Source of the DNA: Mycteria americana
Lineage: Eukaryota > Chordata > Aves > Ciconiiformes > Ciconiidae
DNA: 64,000 nucleotides
Reading direction: 5' to 3'
Assembly: GCF_035582795.1 (NCBI RefSeq)
Contig: NC_134365.1
Span: 127,139,577-127,203,576 of the forward strand
A program made the translations under genes and the position numbers. Position 1 is the stretch's first letter; each line of letters opens with the position of its first letter. The notes beneath the pieces are model-generated. The model was not told where the DNA came from. It did not search any database and saw nothing but the letters and a program-made list of their open reading frames with translations. This document shows positions 47,301 through 60,600 of the stretch, piece after piece.

Positions 47301-50300
47301 TGGGGAAGAAAAAAAAAAGGATTTGGGCCCATTCCTAGAAGAAAAAAATGGGAATAAATTGGGTATGGTGGTTTCTTGGGTCAAGTAAGCAATAAATCCA
47401 TGCAAAGAAGTAGCTGAAAAGACTCATGGGACGTTTGTGGATTATACTTGCCTTCAGTTAATTTTTATTTTATATTTAACTTTACATTAAGTACCCACTT
47501 AATGTTTTGCTGAACTGGTGTTTCCATCAGATATTATTTCTCTCTCAACACATTGCATTGAAACGAATTTTGAGACAAACCCCTCCAAACACTGCTCTTA
47601 CGTGATTTGACTATTTTGATTGCTTATCGCTTCCTTTTACCTGCCCCTCCTTTACTGATGGCCTGGAGAATGCTCCGGAGACCTTTCCCCTGACAGAAAC
47701 AGAACTTAGAAAATAATGAATGAAAATTCTTCTCTCCCTCTAGCTGGTATTGAGTGGGGCAATGGGCTGCTCCATTTCTCCACTGGGTGATGACTTTAAC
47801 AGAAGTGCAGTCTCAGTGGGAAGAGTTTGAGGGTTATTTCTCTTGCTGCAGGGGAAATCCTCGTGGTGGTGGTGACCTTCCTTGCAGCGAAGACCCAGTA
47901 GAAACTGCCTGTTCCCCGTGGATGGGTTCAGGCAACAATTTTTCTTCCTTCCTCGTATCTTGCTCTGAACTGTCATCATGATGGCAAGCACGTTTTTCCT
48001 CTTTACTTATGAGGGTGAAGCGGCGGTCTTTCTCTGAGGGGCCTGAGAAACATAGAATTGGGTTTGGGCAAGGCTGGGGGCTTGTCTGTGATGGATGTTC
48101 CTTGCAGCTGCACATAATGATGCACCATTCTGTAAGGTCTAGGTCATGGATACAAGTAGCAAAATTTCAAACTAATAGAAAGGGCTGCAAGCAAAATTAA
48201 AACTAATATGAAAACCAAAGCTTTAGAAAACAGTTTTCCACATAAAATTTGGCAATATTGTGTTTTATAATCTTTTAATTGATGTTTTCTCACAGACCTA
48301 CACCACCAAGCCCTGCAGCAATGGCATTTTCTTTCTGATGACAGTGGGGGCTTTGAGTCAGGCCCTAAATGCTTTGAACCTGTTCTTGCCTGTCTCTAAA
48401 ATCAGATGATGGATTGGTTGTCAAAATGAAGGACAAAACAACTGGGACTTTTGGAGGTCCCTTTCCACCCTGAGCTAATTGTCCAGAGGTGCTCAGCTCC
48501 TGCTGGTGCCTGCCCATTGTGGTCATTGCTTTCATTGCAATGTCCTCACTCTCATCATATTTCAGTGTGATTTCTCCGCTGGTGAGTGCGGTTGAGCTTG
48601 ATTTTGTAAATGCTTTTAGGATCTTGGAGCATTGTTGGACAGCCTTCAACGGTATGTATGTGACAGCATGAGCATTTGGAGGGTTTGTGTGCAGATAAAG
48701 CATCTGTGATGTTGGGAAATCACTGTAGTGTTTTTGCCAGACTGAAGTTGAAATGTCCATATCTAATTGAATGGCAGCTTTTGAATCACAAACTGGAACT
48801 TTCCATGCTACAAACACACACATGGATCTTATGGCAGAAAGAATAGTTTCCAAATCAACACAGGGAAATTATGCAGCTAACTCCCTAGCACAGTTCGAGA
48901 GTACTAAAGGCATGTGAAAACAAAAGTCATTTTTAAGGCTAACAAAATAATCACAGGTTGAGGTTTTCCACAGCTTTATAAAATGAAGCCAAGTATCGTT
49001 TCAGTGCCAGGTAAAAGTTTCAGTCCATAAAGAGCAGCTGTGTTGTGCTACTTTACACAAAACAAATAAGCCAGTAAAGTTTTAGAGGACATGGGTATAC
49101 TAGACAAAACATGCCTAACAAAGAGGCCCTACTAAAGAAAAAAAAATGTTTTGTTACCTAAAAGGACTTGTGTGTTTCCATGCTTTAGAGAAGATAATTT
49201 AAGGGCTGATGTCTTCTTGGTTATGCTGCAAGTTCAATGCTCTGAGAGACAATCTGACTGGAGAGACTGCATGTCAGCTGATGGATGAAGCTGATGTAAT
49301 TAAATTCAGGTCATCATAATGTAAAAAGAGTTTCATTGAGATAAATAGTGCCTGCATACCTCAGCCTTGCTGATTGTTGATTATACATCCCCTAAAGTGC
49401 TAATCCCAGCCTTTGTTCTATTTGGAGCTGTGTGGAGTGAATGAAAAGGCAATCATACTTAAAAATTGGACAACCTTTGTGAATTAGCAATGGTTTGCCC
49501 ATAAATCATCCATAGCAGCTTTCTGCAAAGTTCTGGCCCTTTCCAGCTTCTGTCCATAAAATACTACGTTTGAACCTGTTTGGTAGAAATGGGGTATGTG
49601 GGGAAGAATTGCAGGGGCTGCAGTTAAAATATGAGTTTACCTTAACTTTAGCATTTGCAGTACTCCTGTGTTTAGGATGGAAAAAGTGGGAAACTCCAAG
49701 ATCTATCTAGCCTTTGTGAGTGCTAAACAAGAATCAGGGCTCGTTCTCAAACTCCTCATCGCTTTTCGGCTGGTGAGTCTGGCAATGGGGAATTCTCAAC
49801 ACACCAAGGGAAATGAAGCTGGAGAGGGGGAGAAACTCCACTCCCTTGACGCTCATCTGGCTCCAGCCCTGCAGGGACCCTGTCCAGTTCTCACAAGTTC
49901 AAGCGCCCCGTGATGAGAGAGCCTGGGTGAGGGCCAGCATCGTCCGAGAATCAGCACGGGCTCCCTCGCATCCCATCCCTTCTCCTGGGCTCAACATGTC
50001 TTGGCATGGGGAGCAATCTGGCCCCCTCCTCAGAAAGCTCATGTCACTTCTTCCGTGTCCTGGGTTGGCTGAGTCCCTCCCGAGTGAGCAGGCGGGTCGG
50101 CTTTGCACAGTGCGAGCCATTTTCACTTGGTTTCTCAGAGAGAGACTGTGTTTCAGCTGAATTCAAAGCAGCTGGATAGTCAGGAAAAAACATTTCTTCT
50201 TGTCCCTTGTGTCTGTCTAGCTCTGGCAGCCAGTGTTTTAGCACATTATTATCTTTTAATTCCCATAGTTATTGGGCATTGTCCAATTCATAAAATGCAG

Positions 50301-50429
50301 GCCTGTTTGGATCTGGGGTAAGTATGGTGAAAACATGAAGAAAGAAGCAGAGGGGAAAGGTTCTCGTTTTTGCTAAACTGTAGGTAGTTATTTCAGTTTT
50401 GGAATAATGGTTTTGGTTGATTCTTTTGT
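41353..50429. other. Unassigned intergenic DNA
   Basis: No exon, RNA gene or recognisable mobile element was found. A short GA tract lies at about 42,637-42,648. The longest frame (48,365-48,853, minus, 162 codons) lacks recognisable motifs; a frame of this length is expected by chance in a 64 kb window scanned in six frames. Confidence 0.45.
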
Positions 50430-51190
50430 TATCCAAGTGTCACGGACAAAAAAGCAGTCTTGAGTTGGGGAATCTCACAGAACTTAGTTTATTGCAATTC
50501 ACGTAAACTTTTAATTCTTGATTCCAGTATTAAGAAATAAAGAAGACAAACACTAAGGGAAAATACCACTTCCCTCTGCAAAACCTCTCCCCCCCTTCCC
50601 CATCCCCAGTCCCCTCACTGCATGTCATGCTTCGTCCCTTTGATGAGACAGTGGGCATCACAGGAGAAGGTGGTCAGTGCGTGGTTTTTCCTTTTCTTTC
50701 ACTGTTCCTTGTTTCTCACGCAAATGCTCTGATGAGGTTCCTCCGCGGGCCGCAGTCCCCTCAGAGGCGTACCTGCTCCCGAGACTCCTCACCCCCGCTT
50801 GAGCCTCTCCTCTTGCTCCCCTGCTTTGCCCTGGATTGGGCTCCTCTTGTCCCTCCTTTTTCTCCAGCATCTCCCCTGCTCTGATGTCTCTCTTGCCCCT
50901 GCTTGGGCACCTCTTCTTGTTCTGTGCCTGCTCTGGCATCCCTCCTTCTCTGGCATCTCTTCTTGTTTAGCGATTACCGCCTTTCTTAGATATGTTTTTG
51001 CAGAGGCACCATATGCTCCTCTGATTGGCTTGGTCTTGGTGCACAAGTGAGTGGGTCAGCGTTGTCCCTTGCGGAGCCAGCGGGAAATGGCTGTGACCAG
51101 CACAGGGCAGCCCCTCATCTCCTCCTACACAGGTCACCCCTGCAGCCTCTTCTCCTACCAAAACCTTGCGATTATGCCCAATATAGCGAG
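50430..51190 (-). mobile_element. Avian LTR-like repeat (probable endogenous-retrovirus solo LTR, minus orientation)
   Basis: The GC-rich, CTC-repeating centre, the block with a CCAATCAG box (inverted near 51,020), the 'GGTTTTGGTAG' region near the right edge and the AATAAA on the minus strand (TTTATT at 50,488-50,493), followed by about 50 bases to GTCCGTGAC, together match a high-copy repeat I know from bird genomes. I interpret it as an ERV long terminal repeat, with promoter on the right and poly(A) signal on the left. There is no internal gag/pol/env sequence next to it. Exact ends and target-site duplications could not be fixed. Confidence 0.5.
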
Positions 51191-52639
51191 TTATTCCAAT
51201 TGTCCCTGTCTTTAACGTATATTACACTGATCTCTGTGAGCACAGAGATTCTCATTCTCTTGACTTCAAGTGCATCTCACTATGGTGCTCAGCATCTTTC
51301 GGAGCTGAGCCCCGAGTGAAAATTATGATGATTGTAGCAATTGGGTCTAATAATTTATCTTGCATGTACATATACCTATACACTTTATTTGCTGGCAAAG
51401 AAGCCTGGGAACTACCCGTAAATAAGAGCAAATAAATCAGAATATGTAAAGCAGTTTAACACAAATGTGAGTATTTTTGAGATTTGGGGAAACAGCTAAT
51501 TTTCAATATTAATTTTTCACGATCCTCTAGTTTTTGCATCTGTTCATGGATTTAAAAGGCAGTGAACGTCACTGTGACATCTCTAATTTAAACAACGAGA
51601 AATGTATCATATGGGTGTATGTGTTAATACACACATATAAAACACCAGTTTATAAGGTGAAACTCTGGGATATTTGATCAAATCAGACTTGAATCTCTAC
51701 GTTGAACACAAGCCAAATTGCTAGGTCCATATCTAAATAAATACCTAAACTATTTCTGGGTGATGAGGTACCTGGGTGCCAGACGTACATTCAGCAACCC
51801 TTGTGACCTGCTCTCATCTCCAGTTGCTGAAAGTTTGTTTACAAGTTCAAGTGATCCTGTGCGGTGTCCTCTTTTCTCCCTGCTACTTGGATTATGGCAC
51901 AGTCTCGGGCATGGCTGTACCTGACAAGGAAAAGCGAGTTTGTGGAGACCTTACTTATGGCAAACAGCCATAAGCTATATATGTGCCCCACATGCTCTTT
52001 GTTTTATAGCTATATATTTCAAAGCTTTTATCTTTTATTGTTCAGAGGTAGGTATAAAAAGTTAGACCTGCAGGAGGGCATAAGCCACCAACAGGCACAT
52101 TAGGTGATTAAGTCTGATATTTAGAGCCTCAACCAGAAACTTACTGAAATGAGACAGCGTTACCATCACTGCTTCTTCACCGCACCACTCTGGTCCTGCA
52201 ACGTGGCACTGGTGTTCACCTCGCTGTCCCTGCCTGTGTGGGCAGCCAGGGTACACGAGGCACCCCAGGCAGTCACCAAACCACTGTCCCCTTCCCTGGA
52301 CTTCACCCTTAAAACTACCAACCGGTAATGCCGTAACTCTTGAGCTACCTGACACTAGCTCACGGCATTATCTATGGAGTTCAGTAGCTGCCAGAATTTC
52401 TGAACGCTATCACCTGAGCAGTCTAAAACCCAAAATCATCTGCCTTAGAAAAGGAACATACAGGAGCGTGTATATGTGTATACGTGTTTTTTTAAACTCC
52501 TATAGTTTCATTTCTGCTGTGGTGGAGGCAGTTGCATGCAAAGCTAGCATAGCTCTATTGTCCCAAAATAGCCCTATCCATGCTGTTACTTATTTTAGGA
52601 ACACATATGGCCTCTCTTTCTTTAGCATCTGAGCATCTC
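51191..52639. other. Unassigned intergenic DNA
   Basis: Nothing recognisable was found in this 1.4 kb stretch. It is AT-rich, with a short TG/CA alternation near 51,615-51,640. Confidence 0.45.
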
Positions 52640-52654
52640 ACAGTCCCTGTGAGA

Positions 52655-52855
52655 CTTCTCTGCTATTGTCTCCCATTTTACACATAGGGGACTGAGACAT
52701 AGAGATGGGGTGACTTAAAATAGCGTGAGGCACTTTGCATTCCCAGTGAGGAGTTCTGCAGAAAATACAAGTACCACTCTCGTGCCTCTGGTAGGATAAG
52801 GAATGGGCTTCCTGAGTCTGAACTTGCTGCTTAACCACTTGACCACACTTTTTCC
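52655..52855 (-). mobile_element. MIR SINE relic
   Basis: In reverse orientation it starts with CCCATTTTACACATAGGGGACTGAGACATAGAGATGGGGTGACTT, close to the MIR tail 'CCATTTTACAGATGAGGAAACTGAGGCACAGAGAGGTTAAGTGACTT'. It ends with GCTTAACCACTTGACCACAC, the MIR tRNA-head side ('CTTAACCACTATGCTACACTG'). Having both ends makes this the best preserved MIR in the window. Confidence 0.75.
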
Positions 52856-53784
52856 ATGACAAACCAGTCTTTCATTTTAAAGAAACATCACATCATGGCT
52901 AGCCAGAAGCCGCCTTCTGATTAATTTTCACTATGATCTGTAGGAGCAAAACCAGCTTTAACAGATGTATTGCAGGAAAAGCATCCTAGTTGCCCTGGTT
53001 ACTTTCAGTTTGGAGAGTAATAGACCCTTCCTGACTAAGAAGTAATAGGCCAATAATTCTTGTTCCTTCCTTACTCCACACACGTTTGCAGCTGAATACA
53101 TATAAACACTTTAACCCTAGTTGAAAACCTTGGTCCCATCTGGGCTTCCCATCTTCGGCCTTGCAGTGGAGCGTCAGCTCCAAAAATCGTGTTCTACCTT
53201 AAGCAATCTGATTTGCGGAGCTGTAGTCCTAATGAAGTACAAGACCGGCCAGAGTTTTTGACCTCCGTTTCCCCTTCCTTCAAGGTAGAAGGGGCCCCTG
53301 AGCTCTTGTACAATTCGCTGCCCCTGTGTCACGTTCGTTTCCTAGCAGGACAGCTGCAGAGCTCTCGGTTGAGCAAGACCCGTTGGCGTGCACATGCATT
53401 TTCCCATTAGCTTTCTATGAGAAAAGTGCAGCTTTGGTTGGCAAGTGCTGGCCAGAGGCCTGGTGCTCCAATTCCCTCCCTCTGTGCATGAGAGGCCTGG
53501 CCTGCAGCCACGTTCTCACATTCCCCAGGCAAGGGAGGACTACTGACCTGGGAGAAAACGCTGGCTGCAGACCTGGCTTCCAATGCCTTTTCCATGAGAG
53601 AAGAGCACTTGAGGCCAGGTCATTCCTATTCTGTATTAAAAATAAGGTCTAGAAAGAACAGTTTCATTTATTTACAAATGGTCTAAAATAGAATCCTTTG
53701 GATATGTGTCGCACTCCCATCTCTGGATCAGAATGCACTTTGTAAAGCATTGAATTAATTAAGCTTAAGAAACACTCAAGGGAT

Positions 53785-53915
53785 ACAGAAGTATTATTAC
53801 CCATATTTTAAAGATGAGGAAATGGAGACAGAAAGAGGATAAGGGACTGGTGTGAGAACACAGGCTGAGTCACTTGTAAACTCAGAAATTAAACTTAAAT
53901 TCAAGGTTTTATATC
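53785..53915 (-). mobile_element. MIR SINE relic
   Basis: ATTACCCATATTTTAAAGATGAGGAAATGGAGACAGAAAGAGGATAAGGGACT, followed by ACACAGGCTGAGTCACTTGTAAACTCAG, follows the reverse-oriented MIR core in order. It is about 1 kb from the previous MIR and in the same orientation. Confidence 0.65.
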
Positions 53916-54449
53916 CTTTCCTGCTTGCAACTAGTATTGGCTAGAAAATGGCAGTTTTCATCTGTGAAAGCATGTGCCCCTTTCTATTGTAAATAAATAA
54001 TAAACATTTTTAATCAGAACGTTTTCTAGGCTGGATTATGTCTAAAATTTTCTATAATGGTCCTTATAAACATCATTCAGTTCTTTGGTAGCCATAAATC
54101 TGAAGTGCATGTTCTTGGCTAGGTGCTGAGAGGAGAGTTGGAGGTACAATTTCCTCTGGTTCTAAATAATAGGACCATGTTCCTGGTAATAAAACCAAAC
54201 CAGATAAAAGTCTATGTAGGTCCAGAAAATTCAATTAAGACCTGTCAGTGGTGAATATGAGAACAGCGGATGCTTATTTTCTCTTATACCTTGGAATTTT
54301 AACTTGCTTACTTCCCAAGAGGTACCTTCTCCTAATGACTTTCCTTCTGTGCTCATGCTGGTTTCGAGAATTAAGCTAAGCTCTTTTTGGCTTGCTTATC
54401 ATTGCTCATAGTAAAAATCCCCAGGGGTGTATAAATTAAAGCTAGAAAA

Positions 54450-54650
54450 TAGAAGTAGATTTCCAGTCATCCAAATAGTGAGGTTCTGGAAAAGTGTCCC
54501 AGGAGGAGTGGTGGTGGCAAACAATTTAGCTTATTATTAGACTATGCTTGGTAATTTTATGAAAGAGATTTTGTGATGTAGTTTCTGCGTTGAAGGACCT
54601 CAAATTCAACGACCCATGAGATCTTTTCTGCTCCAGTATTATTAACAGAA
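54450..54650 (+). mobile_element. Ancient CR1/L3-type LINE 3' relic
   Basis: GAGGTTCTGGAAAAGTGTCCCAGGAGGAGTGGTGGTGGC, followed by TTAGACTATGCTTGG and CCCATGAGATCTTTTCTGCTCCAGTATTA, resembles the 'TGGAACAGCCTCCCAGGGGAAGTGGTGG…TTAGACAAATACTTGG…GAGGTCCCTTCCAGCTCTA' end of old CR1/L3 elements. It is heavily diverged. Confidence 0.5.
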
Positions 54651-57600
54651 AATGTTATTGATAAAGCAGGACTTGGAATAGAAGTTAGCTCATTTTCTCA
54701 GATCAGAGTTTTCTCAAGTGGGTTGGGGGTGCGGTGGTAAGCAGCTGCTCTTGTCTATAAACTGGATAGATACAGGCTACATCTAAACTATGGGATCCAA
54801 GGGCAAGTCCTAAATTCTGGCGCTGAATGAGCACCCTGGTGATGCCTTGGCTGCGTGTGGAGGGGACATATGGAGGCTCACCTCCCTCCCTGAGCCCTGC
54901 GTGAGCCCTGGCTTCCGTGGGCTATGGGGCAGGGATGCATTCGTGGTGCTCTCCAAGAGGTCCCTTGGGAGCAGCTGGGGAATCACGGTGTGCGCTTCAG
55001 CCATGAAGCTCCCTTGCCCTGCTGTTTGGGTGGATGAGGAATGAGAAAGTAATGTTTTTGCATAGTCTCTTTTCTGTACTGCTTTTATACTTGAAGTGTT
55101 CTCACTTTTTGAAACCCATATAGAACTGCAGTCAGATTAGCATCAGGGGGCCCTGAGCAATATATGCATTGGAGAAGTTAGGTTCAATTTCCAATAGCAA
55201 AACTTAAGATTAAAGAGAACAGCGTAAGTAACAATGATGTTTGAATTTTTAAATATTAATATTGCCTTAGAGATCTTTCTTTTCATTTTACTAATTAATT
55301 GGTGTCCTGCCAGTAATGTGTATATGGAAATAAAGCACATATCAAAGTAAAGATTGGGAGATTATTACCTGTTTTAACATACAGTGCTGAAAGTATTAAT
55401 TTCAGCTAAAAACACTGCTACTCTTCTCACCTTCATTAGCTTTGTTCATTTGACTTAGCCTAATGTTAGGATGAAGTTGTCCATGCAAATGACATCATTC
55501 TGTAATCAGACTTTTACTACTTTAAAATTAATTTCAATTAACTGTTGGAAAAAGGCTTTTTAGTGTCTTCTTTAACTGTGTATTTCATTCGTGCTGAACT
55601 ATATATCTCAATTAGAAGAAAAAGTGTTGCCAAATGAGTTGGATTGTGGGCTAGATCCAACCTGTAAAATATGAATTTGAATCCAGATTTTGAATGCTAG
55701 AAAGTGTCACATTCCTGTCTCTCTCCATACAAATTCTATTCGTTTGGGGCTCTTCAAGGGAAAAAATGCTGATCATTGTGAAAGGTATCAGAATCTGGCC
55801 CGAGTGGTCAGGCTTCAGAATTTGATCCAATGCATTAGAAAAATAGGTACCGTGCAAAATGCAGTGCAAGGTTTAAATATGCCAAAGGTTTGAGAGTTTT
55901 AGTGTAATGTTAGGGGTTTGAATCTAACCCTATGGGTCCATTAGTAAATGGTTTTACTTTTCAGTTTCAGGACCATCTGTGTTGTGGTGAAGGGTAGGTG
56001 AAGGGAAAAAATGACCTGTATTAATCTAAAGTTCAAAGCCTGAAATCCGCAAGTAGGGGAGAGCAAAGATGTAGTTTTCTCCATGGTAACATGGATGTGT
56101 ACGCACCTTTTCATCTGTGAAATAGAGAATGGCTTTAAATGCTTTGGAGAATCCTCCCTACTTTGGGAACATTTGGGCTTTCTTTTTGGAACAGTGGGCA
56201 CAGATCAGTTGATTGAACCATCTTCCCCCATTTCTCATTGTTAACCCTTCATAACTTCCATTCATGTTGGGGGTGTAGAAGCATCTCCCTCTGAGTCACT
56301 CGACACTTTTTTCCCACCTGGTAGCTTATGTAGCTGAATGCTCCAAAAGTAAATATAATTTCTCTAGCTAGTTGACCTTTCCCTGAGCGAGATCACAGGA
56401 GGGACCATGCTGTTACTTTGCATCCTGGAGCTCAGTGAAATATCCTTTTATCATATGGTGAGGACACGATCATCAACATTTCATCTTATTTTGCAGATAA
56501 TTCCACCTCTTATGTGCAACTTTCTCTGAAACTAAAGCAATTGTTGATGTGCAACTTGGCAATTTGCACGATGGAAAGCAATAAAGACTTAGTGCTAAAT
56601 TCGGATGCAAAGTTTGTGTTATATAAACTGTATAGTGAAACACACATACCGTTCTTTAAGTGCTGTGTTTTCTTTTGTTCTGTAAGGCCTTGAGCCACAG
56701 TACTGCATGCAAAGAACCCCAACAGTTTGCGTGCAAGACGTGTTCGTTACAAGTTTATTTATACTGGGTAAATGTGGTGGTGCTTTTGCAGTTACTTGTA
56801 GTTATTTCATTTTTCTGTAAACCAAGGCATCTGTAAATATAGCAGCTCTCCTGCATCGGGCAGACTGGCAAGAGCAAGATGATCTTCCATTCAGGCTATC
56901 TGATGGCTTTTCTAGCAGCGTTGGTTGGCAATGCTGCCATGTAGTCTCTTCCCTGAGGCTCGGCTCCTGTTCATTATGCCCTACCAAGTACCTTCTTGAA
57001 AATCCTGGTTGTGCTACTGTTGATTCCTTATTCTGAATGAGACCGAGTGAAGCCGCTGGCTGAGGGGAAGCCTGTGTTCCTGGAGTCAGAGGTCCTCAGA
57101 CTAAACATCCCAGCAGTGCCGTCGGCCGATGATAAGAGGCCTGGCATGGACACTGCCTTGGATTATTCCTCATTTATGCCAAATCTGTTCCAAGAGATGG
57201 CTGGCTCCCCCACCACATGCTGGGAGCCAGCCACTTCTTGGAGAGTCGTTTCAATAAAGCCACCGTCATCTCTTTCAAGGGGAATATTCCAGCTCATTGG
57301 CTTTTTGATTTGAGAATTCAGCTGTTACTTCTGGATTCTCTGCCTTCAAAGAGCTATGGGAGAGGGGCTGGTACACCACGTATAGAGACAAAAAAGGGTC
57401 ATTCATATTCTTCAGCTGTAAGTCTTTTAATAAACCACCATCACGTGCTTTCATATTACTTTGCCGTTTTGGTCCTATTTTCTGCTTCTTATGTATGTAG
57501 CTAAGTGCCAAAGCCCCAGAAAAAATAGTTCACTTACTTACATCAAATCTGATCCTCCCATGTGCTGAGCACTTATTAGCTTACAGGCATTTTTCCAATA

Positions 57601-60600
57601 TCACCAAAAAGATTAATGTACGGATATTAGTCTGAAGTGGTTTAGAAGCAGCTATCACCATAATATCCAAGGCCCCAATAATGAAGACATTACAGGTGAA
57701 GCAGGTAGTAACTCTTTCACTTAAGCTCACCTGACACTTCCCACTGTAACTCTTTTTTCCGACCTTTTACTAAACTTTAACTGTTGGGGTTGCAATTTTC
57801 CATTCTACGTACTCTAAATTGATTATAATTTTTTGTGGGAGGGAGACAGGGATGATGAGGTTTCATATAAGATAATTTAGCCATTTTTCAAAATGAGGCT
57901 GGCTGTAAAACTTTGTTTTTTCCATGTCAAACAGCTTATGTTCAGTTTATATAAGAAATTCAGTGCATCCAGGCATCCATAGTAGGGACACAGTATTAAA
58001 TGGGGGAGATCCTTCCTGTGGCAAGGTGCACTTTTTTATTTTGCTGTAAGAAAGAGTCATATTTGGCCAACTTATGAGCCCCTAAATATTTTGTATTTCT
58101 AATCTGGGGTGTTCTGGAGTGTGAAAGGAGGTGCAAAGCTGAATTTTTCATGTAAAATGTTCTGTGAAATTACTTTGCTTTTTCTATAGTTGGGGGAAGT
58201 AAAATGTTTTTTCTTCCTGCTGGAACCTCTGGGCCTCCGATGTCCAGAAGATAAGGTAGGTGAAAATTAGAGGAGAATGTAGAATGTGGAGATGTCAAAT
58301 TTTTAACTTACATCAGGATCAGTACTTGAAATTAGTGTTTGAATATATAAGTGACGTAATATTTGAAAATAAGGTGTCATTTAGTATTTATCGATTAAAA
58401 ATATGAAGGAGTTTACTGCTATTCAAGGACAGAATATACCCCACTGAATTAGTGGTAGATCTGAAAAAAAAAAAAAAAAAACCAAGATGGTATTATGATG
58501 AATTACAGTTTATCAAATACCTGGAAAGAAAATGTTCAGGAGACCCAGCATTGACTGATCAGCTAGAAAGATGAATGCAGCTGAATGTTTTCAGGCCTAT
58601 CTGGGAGAAAGGAAAAGGGAAGAGCAGAGGTCATTAAAAGCCCTCTTTACACTATAGTTGCTTCATTTGCAAACATGAGCAAAACCCTAGGTTGCGTCAG
58701 GCTTGCCTTCATCCCATCTGCCCCCTCACCAAAGAGGAATTTGTTGCATTACATGGAGGCACTCCTCTTGGGCATTGTAGCCAAAAAGAGATTTCTGTCT
58801 GAACGTGTCATCTCTCACTGCTTCTTCTACTGCTTTCCATCTCCATTGGCAAACACATTTCCAAAAGAAAGCTCGGTGCCTTTAGCTTCCACAGGTAGGA
58901 CTGCTTCTTCATTGTGAGACGAGCCCCTGGCAGAGGCCAGGAGCTGCTGCTTCAGTTGTTGCCTGCCATCTTCCACGTGCAAAACGCCAGAGTTCACGCA
59001 CGGCCATCCAGCTGAAATCTGCTTAACGGCTCAATCTGTGCATGAACGTTTCTGGCGTAGTTGTACAGGCCGTCTTCACAAATGTGCTGTATGTATTTGT
59101 TTATTTGGCACAACCCAAGGCCACACAGAGACACCCAAAGTGGTTTCCAGTGGAGCTAACTGGGCCAGGTGGAGCTTTGCAGTAACACAGCTATACTGCT
59201 GCTGCGACCACGCTAGCTCTCTTCAAACTAGTTTGGGTGCTCTGCGGAGCATCATGTTGTGCAGCACGCTCAGGTCCCCAGTGTCCACAGAGTGCCTGGA
59301 TTAGCAAGAAAGGGACCTTTAAAAGACTCATGACCTTCTGCAGGTGGTGGGGAGTGTGAGGGGTACCTCCTTCTGTCAGAAAAGTTCAGTTCTCTCCTGG
59401 CAGGCTCGACTTGGGGGGGGAAGAGTGGAAATGCTGCCTGCCAGCATTTCCAGTCCTGCGCAGAGAGAAGCAGCCTTTGTTTCTGCTGAGCGCTCCGGGA
59501 GAGGTTGTCTGATAAAAGTCATTGAGGCAGGGAGAGGGGGGTTTCCCTGGGGAGCTGTGGAGGCTGTCAGTGTATCTACTGGAATTATTATATTTATATT
59601 ATATTAGTCGCTTTGCCGGTTGTTGCTCGCCGATCCTTTGTTAGACTCTGGGTGGCTTCTAGGCTGGGGTTCATGCCGATGGAGAGCAACCTAAGGGGGA
59701 CCTCAGCACGTTCCGTGCCAGGCCACTCGTTAACACAGGCACATGTTGCAGTGGGGAGGGCTGGAAGATAATCTGCCTATTAATCTCCTGCACGCTCTCA
59801 CTGTGCTGACTGAGCTCTGACACAACTAGTAGACAAGAACCCCGTTTCACATGGGGATTACTCCCTTTTATTATTGGAAACAGCCGGTTTTCTGGCAATC
59901 AAACACAGTCTGACTTTTCCACTTCCTCTTATACTGCTTTATTTGCAAGAAGAGATCATTCTGGCTTTCAGAGCTGAAGGCTACAGCATCAAAGAGAGTG
60001 AGTTGCACTCTCCCTGGTTTTGCAGCCTAACAGTTAAAAGTGAGTTATAGGTTTTTTAAATAAAACATATGCTGCTGTAAGGTTGAAAACAGAAGCTGGT
60101 TTAGATGCATACTTCCTCAGATAATGAACTGCTCCTCTGTAGATGTCTATCTCTGGTACCTGAAGCTGGGACTGTCAGAAATCACATGCATTGGAAACTT
60201 GGCGAAGTAAAAGTAATGCTTCTCCTGGACTCTATATTCACAAATGGTACTTTCAGTACTTTGTAGCTTTTTTATTTCAATGTTTTTAAAACTGATTTGT
60301 TCAAAATATTTTGTGTGTCTTAAGCTATTACCCCTCCCTTTAATTCCACATGCATTGCTCCCCTGAAAATAAGAAAATGTAAAAGTCAGTGCTGTGCTAT
60401 ATAGAGAAGTGTTAAGTGAGTGTTAATGAGCTGCCACATCGGCTCCAAGCCATCTCTGTAAGCCAGCACAGTAAAAGAGAATTTAAAGGCTATCAAATCC
60501 ATTTCATGGCTGTGAGTCCTGACCATGTTTTGCAGTGAAGTAGATGTCCTTATTATCTAGGTGCCAGTTAAATGCTGCCAGCTTAATGTGTGCATGGGAG

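Noticed and set aside
48365-48853. 162-codon minus-strand open frame
   Set aside because: It is the longest non-repeat frame in the right half, but frames of this length are expected by chance in 64 kb of six-frame sequence, and it shows no motif or clear splice or start context.
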